From contig NC_079515.1 of assembly GCF_000801105.2 (NCBI RefSeq), forward strand, positions 31,271,407 to 31,335,406: a DNA stretch of 64,000 nucleotides, written 5' to 3'. Below are positions 1-10,619 of the stretch, one piece after another; the first letter of the stretch is position 1; each line of letters opens with the position of its first letter. The position numbers and the translations under genes were made by a program. Under the pieces are notes generated by a model. It made no database searches. It worked only from the letters and a program-made list of their open reading frames with translations, and was not told the DNA's origin. The DNA comes from Raphanus sativus. Taxonomy: Eukaryota; Streptophyta; Magnoliopsida; Brassicales; Brassicaceae.

Positions 1-38
1 ATACATTTTTTATATATTCTTGAACTTATACATTCTTT

Positions 39-46
<8 letters not shown>

Positions 47-90
<44 letters not shown>
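47..90. repeat. (TA)n microsatellite
   Basis: A run of alternating T and A, about 22 repeats, just before the 350-bp tandem array. Simple low-complexity DNA that is likely length-polymorphic. Confidence 0.9.
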
Positions 91-94
<4 letters not shown>

Positions 95-104
95 CTTACT
101 TGCA

Positions 105-1133
105 ATATGAAATATGTAAAAAATGCATATATGTATACATATGCTTATACATTCTTTTAATTATACATTCTTTTATATATGCGTGCTCTTTTTTTCAACA
201 TTTCGAATTTCGAAAATAGGAACCACATACAACATTATTGCATGTTTTGGAATATGGGAATCATATAAAATTAGGAACCAAATTTATAGTGATTTGGGGG
301 TGATTGATATTATTTGAGCAAAATATCTATAATTTCGAGGATAATTTTATCAATCTTGACCATGATATTTATGCATTTCCTAAATTATGAAAAGATGATC
401 TACAATAAATATAAACTTGCTAAAATTTTGGTCAAGATATGAAATATGAAATATCTAAATAAATGCATATATGTATACATCTACTTATACATTCTTTTAT
501 ATATTCTTTTAATTATACATTTTTTATATATGTGTGCTCTTTTTTCAACATTTCGAATTTCGAAAATAGGAACCACATACAACATTATTGCATGTTTTGG
601 AATATGGGAATCATATAAAATTAGGAACCAAATTTATAGTGATTTGGGGGTGATTGATATTATTTGAGCAAAATATCTATAATTTCGAGGATAATTTTAT
701 CAATCTTGACCATGATATTTATGCATTTCCTAAATTATGAAAAGATGATCTACAATAAATATAAACTTGCTAAAATTTTGGTCAAGATATGAAATATGAA
801 ATATCTAAATAAATGCATATATGTATACATCTACTTATACATTCTTTTATATATTCTTTTAATTATACATTTTTTATATATGTGTGCTCTTTTTTCAACA
901 TTTCGAATTTCGAAAATAGGAACCACATACAACATTATTGCATGTTTTGGAATATGGGAAGCATATAAAATTAGGAGCCAAATTTATAGTGATTTGGGGG
1001 TGATTGATATTATTTGAGCCAAATATCTATAATTTCGAGGATAATTTTATCAATCTTGACCATGATATTTATGCATTTCCTAAATTATGAAAAGATGATT
1101 TACAATAAATATAAACTTGCTAAAATTTTGGTC
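105..1133. repeat. 350-bp tandem repeat, about three copies
   Basis: Three head-to-tail copies of an AT-rich unit. The landmark AACCACATAC recurs at 221, 571 and 921, an exact 350-base period. Copies two and three are almost identical (for example GGGAATCATA versus GGGAAGCATA); copy one is shorter at its left end and more diverged. A degraded partial copy may precede it at 1-104. Short open frames of about 73 codons recur in each unit but are repeat artefacts. The array stops abruptly near 1133, about 400 bases before a Helitron 3' terminus, so it may be internal Helitron sequence. It does not look like the 176-bp Brassica centromere satellite. Confidence 0.85.
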
Positions 1134-1503
1134 GTTAATAAGGGAAATTGGAAAAATATATTAATTAGAATTTGTTGGATAGCTGTGTTACTCACCAAAA
1201 TTATAACTGTGTATGACACGTGTATTTATGTTTATAATCGCATACACTCATTGCTATTTGGTATGGCTTCGGTATATAAGTGTACCATTATTTTTTCAAA
1301 GAGATGCAGTGACAACCAACTATTTTAGTACAAGACCAGAACATATACTTTAAAGTCTAAGGTATATTATTTTACTAATAATGTTAACCCCTATATATTA
1401 TTACTCATACCATTTTGACAATTTTCACATATAGAATATGTAATGTTCCCTAATTTTTTTTTTTTATAAAAAGTGTTTCCTAATTTTTTTTTGAACATTT
1501 TCA

Positions 1504-1532
1504 TCCTGCGCAAGGCGCAGGTCATATCCTAG
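1504..1532 (+). mobile_element. Helitron 3' terminus
   Basis: A GC hairpin (CCTGCG, loop, CGCAGG) in AT-rich DNA is followed 8 bases later by CTAG and a host T, the hallmark of plant Helitron 3' ends. The element would extend leftwards, probably including the 350-bp array. No convincing 5' TC end is visible, so the start is probably outside the window. Confidence 0.7.
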
Positions 1533-1727
1533 TTCTGTTTTAAATGAGAGAGCAAAGAGAAATCAGATAACCATATATGTGCATTTCCATAACAATAACT
1601 AATCAACCAAAGGCAATACAAAAGAAACAACCCAATTTTAGCCGATGATTACTAGTTAGTAACAATAATCAAGTTCTTGTTTTAAAAAGTATATTTATTC
1701 TAACAGTTCATGGAAACATACTAACTC

Positions 1728-1735
1728 TATATAAG
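1728..1735 (+). promoter_or_regulatory. TATA box of the polygalacturonase gene
   Basis: TATATAAG lies about 100 bases upstream of the start codon at 1830, a normal plant core-promoter spacing. The rest of 1533-1829 is non-coding promoter and leader. Confidence 0.5.
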
Positions 1736-1829
1736 CAGATACAGTACACCAACACTTCTCATTGTGTCTTAAACACATTTATAAATAACACAAAATCCTT
1801 ACTTTTATATACCGTAACATAATAAGAAG

Positions 1830-3763
1830 ATGGCTTGCGTTGCTTCTGCTTTAAAGTCTTTGTGTTTGTCTCTCTTGTTCGTCGCCGTTGCATGTCGTCC
1901 TACCAACAGGCCAAAGGTTTTTAACGTCCAACGCTATGGTGCCAAAGCTGACGGAAAAACTGATAACGCCAAGGTATGTGTACATAGCCAATAGCACAAT
2001 ATAGAAACACACAAAAATAAACATTTTATCGATTTTTTTTTGGTTTCATTTGTCCAAAACTAGGCATTCACAGACATATGGAAAAGTGCATGCACAAGAA
2101 AAGGTGGTAATAGTAAAATCTACGTACCGAAAGGAACATTTTATCTCGGTGGTGTAGAGTTTGTAGGGCCATGCGCAAATCAGATTGAATTCATTATCGA
2201 TGGAACTTTATTGGCTCCTTCAAACCCTACGAACATTAAGAAGGACACATGGATCAACTTCAGGTATATTAACAATCTTATTATCTCCGGTGCCGGTACA
2301 CTCGACGGCCAAGGGAAACAGTCTTGGCCACTAAATGACTGCCACAAAAACCCCAATTGTCCTAAGCTAGCTATGGTACCACATCTTAATCCTTTTACAT
2401 ATTGCTTTATTATATGATTTTACTATAAAAGTTTATTTAATTCAATTATTTTCTGTTATACGGTGAATTTGTAGATTTGATTATTTAGATACAAAACGTT
2501 ATAAAAACGGATATCATTTTGAAGAAAGTAATATGCACATAACTACATTTTAGAGCATGTCCATTGGTAAAGTATTTTGATATGGGGTTTTCTTCACTAA
2601 AAATATATTTGAAGTTATTGATTATGTTAGAGCACTTCTGACCCGGGGGAGGGGGGTTCTACCTTTTGGAAGTGGTCTTACAATACTTTTAAAGAGTTTC
2701 GGTATGTAAAACCCAGTAGAGTATCTACTAAAATATATCAGAAGTTCTTATTTAAAAAACTATATATTGTTTCACTTTTCTATTTTTATTTGTTTTATTT
2801 TACTTTTAGATACCCAAAGAGTGCTTTTTTATTCAAGTCACCAAATGTCTTGCTAAACTTTTTTTCTTTTTTTGACTAATGCTAAACTTTATTATTCTCA
2901 AAGACAATGGGATTTGCATTCGTGAACAACTCAAGAATCGATGGGATAACATCTCTCAACAGCAAAATGGGACACTTCAACTTTTTCTCTGTCCATCACT
3001 TCAACATCACTGACGTCACTATAACAGCTCCCGGCGATAGCCCCAACACCGACGGGCTAAAGTTCGGGTTTTGTAGCAACATTAACATTTCCAAGACACA
3101 CATTGGTACCGGAGACGACTGTATCGCCATCCTTTCCGGAACCACCAACATGGATATCTCCAATGTCAAATGTGGTCCGGGACATGGGATCAGTGTTGGA
3201 AGCTTAGGGAAGAACAAAGAAGAGAAGGATGTTAATGGCTTAACCGTAAGAGACATAGTCTTTAACGGCACAAGCGATGGTATTCGGATCAAGACTTGGG
3301 AATCTTCAGCTTCGAAGATCTTGGTTTCTAACTTGGTGTACGAGAATATTCAGATGATTAACGTTGGAAACCCTATCAACATCGATCAGAAGTATTGTCC
3401 TCACCCACCCTGTGAAAAGAAGGTGAACTCTCGACGCAAGATACAAAATTATATAATTCTTTTCCCTCTTTACCTCTTACTAGAACAAAAGAAAAACTAA
3501 AAGTTGTGTTTCATTATTTTTTTTGTCAGGGAGAGTCACACGTTCAAATCCAAGACCTTAAGTTAAAGAACATATATGGAACATCAACGAACAAAGTGGC
3601 GGTGAAGCTACAATGTAGCAAGAGCTTCCCGTGCAAGAATGTTGAGCTAACTGACATTAACCTAGAGCATAAGGGAGTCGAGGGTGGTCCTTCCACTGCA
3701 GTATGCGAGAATGTTGACGGTTCTGCACGTGGCAAGATGGTTCCTCAGCATTGTCTAAACTGA
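1830..3763 (+). CDS. Polygalacturonase, pollen exo-PG type (GH28)
   Basis: Secreted glycoside hydrolase family 28 enzyme that cleaves alpha-1,4-galacturonan (pectin) in the cell wall. Four coding exons in phase: 1830-1973, 2064-2375, 2904-3422, 3530-3763, giving 402 residues, normal for the family. Residues 1-22 form a signal peptide. All four GH28 signatures are intact: NTD at 200-202 with the following G, GDD at 222-224, GHG at 245-247 and RIK at 280-282, so the catalytic Asp and His residues are present. The short N terminus without a propeptide and the KIYVPKG stretch resemble pollen exopolygalacturonases; pollen expression is inferred, not seen. The 528-base intron 2 is AT-rich and may hold a small decayed MITE near 2628-2752 (imperfect inverted GCACTTCTGA-like ends). 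It belongs to a large gene family, so the exact orthologue is uncertain. Confidence 0.92.
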
Positions 3764-4172
3764 CCCATGGGAACAATGACTATGTGTTGTAATATTTTAT
3801 ATTTTCTTATGTTTTTTTGTATAATTTCTAATTGGTGTGTATTTGATTTGCTTTTTCTTTTTTTTTTCTTTTGCTACTAGTTTATGAAAGATTTTGATTG
3901 GTGCAATAAAGAAGTGAATACTAGCCTTTTTTTTTTGGATTCATAATGCCGAAATTTTCCAATTAAGTTTGATTAGCACAAAAACTCATATATTAATAGA
4001 TTATTGATATCATTATATCGGCACTATAAATGAAAGATTTAATCCATTAAATCAATTTTTTTTAACCAAATAATAAAATAAATTTATTTAAATTTAGTTT
4101 AGAGGTTTTTCATCCAAAACAAACTTATTTGAGGTGTTTAGCATAAAAAATCCACACATATATATATATATA
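3764..4172. other. Polygalacturonase 3' flank
   Basis: T-rich 3' untranslated region and AT-rich spacer up to the Helitron. No further gene seen. Confidence 0.6.
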
Positions 4173-7100
4173 TCTTTATATATAAAGTAGACTTCTCTGG
4201 CACTTCCTTGCGCCATGTCATCAGTAAGTATGGGGCGTTTTTAGACACGCGTCTTCCTATTCTTTTTACTTTTGCCGTGTTTTGTTTGAACATAATGAGC
4301 CATTTGTTTGGCCTGGGCAGTTTTCGATATTTGTTTTGGTTGGTAGAGCCCACCTGTTGGCCCATAGTAGCAAGGAACTCTATCAAATGACGCATCATCT
4401 TCAACCTGTTTCTCATAGAAAACCTACTGTTATCTCTTTTACATTTTCTAATAAATTCCATCTACAATCAAATGGCACAAACAACTTTTGACTTTCCCAG
4501 ATTTCCTTATATATGCTTCAGTTTTCTTATTGTTTGTTTGCAATTTTTAGTTTTTTAGTGTTATCTAAATTTATAGATCTCATCGGTTGTTTGCAACTTT
4601 TAGTTTTATTGTTCTTGGGTTTTGATTCACTGATTTTCTTTATGCAGAAAAAGAGCTCTGGAAATGGTGAATTCACATGTGAAGAATGAAGATACTGAAG
4701 AACAAAAAAAAAATCAAATTAAACAACCGCCACAAGAATTAGATCAATTGCTTGAAGCTGGGCATACCTCCTATTGCTATAATTCAGGTAACAAAAAGAA
4801 TATAAAGAGTTTTGTTATTTTTGGTCGATTAAACAGGGTCAGGCCCAATTAACTCACTTATCACCCATCAGTTCTTCCCGGAGCTGTAATCTATAGTCGA
4901 AAACAACTGTGTTGGAGATGGACGTGGTGGTGTCGGGTTGGGCTTTCCTGAGACTCACAGGTTTGGTGTAAAGTTTTGTCAGTCTGATGGAATGACCGGA
5001 TCATCGGCGGTAAAGTCGCCACTATGGTGGAGCCGTTGAATAATTGCCGATGTCGACCACGTTCAAGGAATTCTTAGAGGTATATATATTACGCTTTACT
5101 TCAGACTACTGAATCAATTTGGGATGTCTTATGTTCAAGTGATGCACTTTCTTTTGTAACATTTGCTTACATTGGTGCAGAGATAAGGAGGATTTCCAGT
5201 TTCTTTGCTCTTGATAGATATGTGAATGGTAGTGGATTTAGGTCGCTTGCTAGCCGACAAGTGGAAAGCTTGATTTCAACGGACGGTCAATGATGCAAGC
5301 ACAGGTAAGGTATCAGATATTAGAATCATGTTGAATAGTGTTGGTGCTGCTAGGAATTCTAAAACCAAAAGTGGTTTTCGTAATTATAGTTTTATTCAGG
5401 AAAATTCTAAAACAAAGCTTCTTCATTTTATGCTCCTGCTTCAGTTGGCTGCGTTTAGATTTCAAAATTGGAAAATTTTCCAAGCTTAAGTTATCGATGT
5501 TTTAGGTAAATATGATATTGTAAGTGGGTTGATCTTGATTTAAATGCACTCATCCTGGCAGTATAATTTTGTTGGCAGGATTCTCAGGCCACGTTGAAAC
5601 CCTCTAAAAATAGTTGAGCTAGCAACACACTACTGGGTGTTTGTTAGAGGGTAAGGATCTCTGTAAGATACTGTCTAGGTAAGGTTCATGGTTTATTGAT
5701 TCTATGAATTGTCATATTACATTACTGTTTCCACTGCAAGTGTAGAGTACTTCCAACAGTTCAATACCATATTCTCATATGGTAACTAGCCAAGCGGCTC
5801 TGTAACCATGAAATAAAAAAGCGCCTTCTAGCTAAGGTTGTACCGGTTGCTCAGATGGGAGTTGTTACATGGGGGGTCATTCCTTATCCCTTCTTTCACA
5901 TTAAGTAGTTTCAAACGAACAGAAACACAAAACTTTTCTTCCTTTCCGGAAGATCCTTGCATCTGATCCTCTCCAGCAGCTATTTTCATCGCTTAGCTCC
6001 CTCCATCATCCTAGCACAAGAGAAGCCAAAAAGGAAAAAGCATCAATGTCATACATATATAAAGGAAGAGAAAGAATTATGACTTATGAGACAGCTCAGC
6101 CATTGTATATTATTTTCTTTTACCGGTGAGCAAGAAGATGGGAATCTCATATGTGGTAATTTAACTACTGTAGAAATATTTTATCGCATCGATCAATCGT
6201 AGTTGGACATATTAGTTTAAGAACTTTTGGTTTATTCCTTGTGTTTCTCTGAAATCAGTGTGGAAAAATGTCTACTTAGGTCATTTTCACCTTTTCAGAT
6301 TATTCATTATTTTGTATTATGTTGTTGAATAATGTCATTATATAACGATAATGCTTTGTATTATTTTCCTGAACTGATGAACTTTACACTGCTCGGTATG
6401 TTTCTTTTTTGTAAAAATGCTCAGTATGTTTCTTCCCTCTACAATTAAAAAGAAAGGAATAAAGCAACACATATAATTAACTCTTTTAATTTTTCAAATG
6501 CATTTATTTCCTATATTAGAGCATATGTAAAGCTGCTATTAGGAGTAGAAGATGATCAACATTAAACATCAAGTATCATAATGATGATAGGAAGAAGCAG
6601 GTAATTCCTCTAAACAAAAAAAAATTATACACTTTGTATATGTCTAATTAATATTAATTAAAAAATTTAGGAAATAAAGAGTTCGTCCACTTACTTCGCC
6701 GACTACGCACATCTTCCGAGTTTTGAAGTAAAGAGTTGTCACTTAGTTTAGACACAAGTGCGGTTTTTGATAAACTGCGTTTGTCTTTTTTTTTTTCCTT
6801 TGCCAGCAGTCCATTTTTCTTTGTGCTATATGTGATTTAGTAAATGATTCAATCTTTTTTTTAAAGAAATTGTGGAGTCACATGTCCGTGTAATTTTGCT
6901 TATTTTTTCTAAGATAAGAAACTAATGTTCATTCGGCTTTCCTGACCGACCATAATCTTAGAGGAACAGTTTAAACCAGCTAGCCGCGTATTAAACTTAC
7001 TGTCACAAAATCAGCTAAAAACTTATACACTCATCTCAGCTATGATTCCAACATAATAATACAACAAGAAAAAACAGTCAAAATTAGATTGATGAATGTG

Positions 7101-7647
7101 TAGAATATAAGAAATCCTTCACTAAATCACCTTTTAAACTTTCTCATGTGTAGTATTGCCATTATAAGCAATTTAAAACTTCACACTAACAATCGTCTTC
7201 GTTTTTTCCCAGCTTTTGCATTATCGACTCAGAAGGCATGCTCAAAAATTCACTTCACCGGCATAAGAAGTAAATTTCAAATCATTTGTTTGGTGGAAAG
7301 TGAATTCTACATTTTAGTTAACCGGAGTCTACTTAAATTATGCTTTATTATTTTTATACAAACATGATAATCACACAACAAACACATGCATTTACGTGTT
7401 TTCTTTTCGAACATGAACTTTATTTTTTAAATTTAACTTTATTTTACTTTGATATAGCTATCAATTATTTATTCTATTTTTATTGCACTAATCTATGAAA
7501 ACCATTTATACTATTATTTCTTAACCTAAAAATTTACAAAAAGAAATAATACACTAATGTTTAACCGTTATATGGGTCAAAAAACAATTTGAACTCATTA
7601 GAATATAAAACATACGAACCCGGCGCGTAGCGCCGGAATACCACTAG
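4173..7647 (+). mobile_element. Helitron, about 3.5 kb, apparently non-autonomous
   Basis: Both ends fit Helitron rules. The 5' end is A then TCTTTATATATAAAGTAGAC at 4173. The 3' end carries a hairpin CCGGCGC GTA GCGCCGG at 7620-7636, then AATACCA and CTAG at 7644-7647 with a host T. No Rep/helicase frame is visible. Inside are exon-like scraps, for instance a 4664-4786 frame of about 41 codons ending at a GT donor, and 4860-5080, which reads like degenerate gene sequence, possibly captured from host genes I cannot name. The rest is AT-rich. The insertion ends only about 175 bases before the VPS2.1 start codon, inside what should be its promoter. Confidence 0.7.
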
Positions 7648-7667
7648 TATATATATATAAAATAACT

Positions 7668-9318
7668 GGGGGTATTGAGTATTGACGAAGGAAAAGAGAA
7701 TAATCCCTTTTCCGCGTTTCCTGACCAAAAGTTTCATAACTGAGATTTGTTCCAACTCCGATCGTAGGTTTCGCTGATTCGAGTTCGCGTCAAAATCCTA
7801 TTCAAAGTTTCGAGATTTCGATCATGATGAATTCCATCTTCGGAAAGCGGAAAACTCCTGCAGGTTCTTCGAATTTGGATTTTTTTTTTGTGTGTTGAAT
7901 TTTACTTTCCGACAAGGGATTGCATCAAAGCGTTCGATCGCAGTTGTTTGATCCTCCACTGGGATGGTTTTTTTTAATTCTAATTTGGTTTTTGGTTTTA
8001 AGAACTACTGCGGGAAAACAAGAGGATGCTTGATAAGTCAATCAGAGACATTGAGAGGGAGAGACAAGGCCTTCAAACACAAGAGAAAAAACTTATTACC
8101 GAGATTAAAAAGACCGCAAAGCAGGGCCAAATGGTTTGTTTCTCTGTCTCTCTCTTATATTAACTTATTTACCTGTGTTAATCGATCTGGTTTCATGTGG
8201 TTGTTACTCATTGTGTTCCATTGCAAAATTTGAGCAACTGTAGTGATATGTTGAGGTTTTGTCTTTATTTTGTATCCCCGAGGTTTAGAAAATTATTCGC
8301 TAGAAGAAACCAACAGAGTGTATCAATATATGTATGCTGTAGACATAGAGTACATGACAATCATGCAGTGTTTGATGTGGCTGATACTTTATTTTTTAAT
8401 GAACTTTATAAGTTTGATTGAATAGAATGTGCTAGTTCACAAATTGACTATAATTGATTTTTGGTACACTCAGGGAGCTGTGAAAGTGATGGCAAAGGAC
8501 CTTATCAGAACACGGCACCAGATTGAGAAGTTTTACAAGCTTAAATCCCAACTCCAAGGTGTTTCTCTCAGGATCCAGGTATCCTTTGCTTCTTCTTGCC
8601 TTTGGTTGGTTATTGCTAAAGTTCCGTTTCCAATAATCCCAAAAAAAAAAACTAATATTTTGTGTTATTTCAGACTTTAAAATCAACACAAGCAATGGGA
8701 GAGGCAATGAAAGGTGTGACTAAAGCAATGGGTCAAATGAACAGGCAGATGAATCTGCCTTCTCTGCAGAAAATCATGCAGGAGTTTGAGAGGCAGAACG
8801 AGAAAATGGAGATGGTCTCTGAGGTGATGGGAGATGCTATTGATGATGCCTTGGAAGGAGACGAGGAAGAGGAAGAGACTGAAGATCTTGTTAGCCAAGT
8901 CCTTGACGAGATCGGTATCGATATCAACCAAGAGGTACTATCACATTCTTCTCTTCAGATATCCAATAGAATTTACTCTGTTTGTGTTTAACTTGATTGA
9001 ACTGGTTTCAGCTGGTGAATGCTCCATCTGGTGCGGTGGCAGCACCAGCAGCAAAGAACAAGGTGGTGCAAGCTGAGGCGGCAGGAGCTGAGGACGGTGG
9101 GGGAATAGATAGTGATCTTCAGGCAAGGTTGGACAACCTTCGAAAAATGTGAGGCTTTCCCGGTTTCTGTATAATACTGTTTGACTGTTACCCGATTATT
9201 ACTTTTAAACTCCAAAGGAATATGTGGCAAACTAGATACATGGTTACGTTTTGAGAGTTTGTTTGTAATAATTTCATAATTTGAGCCCTGAATTTATAAA
9301 ATCTCATTGTTGTCCTTT
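7668..9318 (+). repeat. Segmental tandem duplication, unit 1 (VPS2.1)
   Basis: Homology between the two VPS2.1 copies begins in the leader (GACGAAGGAAAAGAGAAT near 7683, matched near 10628) and ends about 150 bases after the stop codon in the shared CTCATTGTTGTCC. The unit is about 1.65 kb. Introns have diverged while exons are nearly identical. Confidence 0.85.
7824..9152 (+). CDS. VPS2.1: VPS2.1-like ESCRT-III subunit, copy 1
   Basis: Core ESCRT-III (CHMP2) subunit that polymerises on late-endosomal membranes, drives intraluminal vesicle scission and recruits the VPS4/SKD1 ATPase for vacuolar sorting. Five exons in phase: 7824-7863, 8003-8133, 8474-8578, 8674-8934, 9012-9152, giving 225 residues, which I recall as the Arabidopsis length. 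Residues 1-13 (MMNSIFGKRKTPA) match the Arabidopsis N terminus; basic amphipathic helices follow, then an acidic linker (EGDEEEEETEDL) and a C-terminal MIT-interacting helix ending LQARLDNLRKM. Two consecutive ATGs occur and the first is used by homology. A Helitron ends 176 bases upstream, so its promoter differs from that of copy 2. Confidence 0.95.
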
Positions 9319-9583
9319 TTTTCTTTTGGACACAAATCTACTATGGCACTCCATAGACAATTTTTTTTTGTTACAACTATTTCTAATCTATATTACTTAG
9401 GGCTGGCAAAATTATCAAATTGTCACTAATGGAAGTTCAATCTTAACCATAGAATAATTTTCTCCCATTTTCAATCACATTTACACAATTTTTATTTTCT
9501 CATATTCTCTCTTTTGGGTGGATCAAAAACCTCCTCCTTAACCTTTTGGATCTCATGACTTTGTCGACCAATGACAAGAACTG
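9319..9583. other. Spacer after VPS2.1 copy 1
   Basis: AT-rich spacer with no gene seen, leading into the retrotransposon scrap. Confidence 0.5.
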
Positions 9584-9787
9584 AGCAAATATAAATTTGA
9601 TAAGAGAACTGACCAGTATGTAAGACACACCGACAAAGAACACAAGGAGATGTTGTTTGATTCAGAAGAATGGGTGTGGTTACACTTGAGACAAGAAAGT
9701 TTCCCAACCCGAAGGAGTTCCACACTCACAGAAACAAGAGATAGTCCATTCAAGATTGTTGAGAAGATCAACAATAATGGATACTGA
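9584..9787 (+). mobile_element. Ty3/gypsy integrase C-terminal fragment
   Basis: One open frame of about 67 codons reads KRTDQYVRHTDKEHKE, then EEWVWLHLRQESFP, then SPFKIVEKINNNGY and a stop. This is the characteristic end of Ty3/gypsy integrase (GDWVWVHLRKERFP-type motif followed by a GPFKVLERINDNAY-type motif). Only this terminal piece is seen; no LTRs or other pol domains flank it. It lies between the duplicated VPS2.1 units. Confidence 0.75.
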
Positions 9788-10619
9788 TTGAACTACAATG
9801 TGAGTTCTTTTGAATTTCCCTCGTCCTTGTTTCATCGCTATAGCTTCTTGCAGGTATTTGGGGTTCTGTTGGACTTGTTTAGCGGCTTTTGGTTTCCGTC
9901 CTGTGCCCGACTTTTTGTTTTCCGGTCTTTGTCAATGGGCTTCTCCGGTCTTCTGGTCGATCCGGTTTCTGGCATATAAAAGTTTGTACATGTAGTTCAA
10001 GATCGTTTTCTGATTTGTGTTCCTAAATTCTTCTTCTATATTTTTTTTTGCGTGTAATGGCGGTGAAGATTACACAGCTCGACGATCATCGAAAGTTAGC
10101 TATTTCAAAAACGACATAGAGATTTTCGGAGGCATTCGAAGCAACAAGGTGAATCTCACGTCTCCGTGATCATCGTGAAAGGTTGAGAACTATTTATGAT
10201 TCTTAGGAATATAGAAAATGGATTGGCGGAACGTGCCAGATTTAATGGATGGAAGAAACTAGTCTTAATGATTTATAGTTTTGGAAATTTTTGTTCAAAT
10301 CGAACTTGTAATCCGATCATTTATTCCAGTTATCCAATTTGATTTTTAATATAATTTTTCTTATTAGAAAAAAAAAGTTAAATACATGTATAAATTTTTA
10401 TTACTCATATACAAAACAAGTCAATTATCAAATATTGCTAAAATATCAAGTATGCTTATGCTCATCCCTATGTTTTAGGCAGTTCTTTTATTAAAATTTT
10501 ATCATGAAATAATAGAAAATAATATTTTTGAGGGGGTTATACTTATTCCAAAATATACATGTACCCGAAGTTAATTATGATAAAGATTGAAAGCTATAGT
10601 TGATATTTAAGAAAACTTG
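9788..10619. other. Unassigned spacer between VPS2.1 copies
   Basis: Contains a moderately GC-rich 200 bases (9810-10000) and a stretch at 10058-10180 (ATGGCGGTGAAG onward) that looks exon-like but has no usable frame. The right half is AT-rich. I recognise no gene. Confidence 0.4.

Noticed and set aside
446..1017. Repeated 73-codon frames in the 350-bp units
   Set aside because: They recur because the DNA repeats; composition is that of AT-rich DNA, with no domain, and start contexts are poor.
2376..2903. Polygalacturonase frameshift or second gene in intron 2
   Set aside because: Exon phases on both sides are 0 and the splice sites are normal; the in-between frame is intron sequence.
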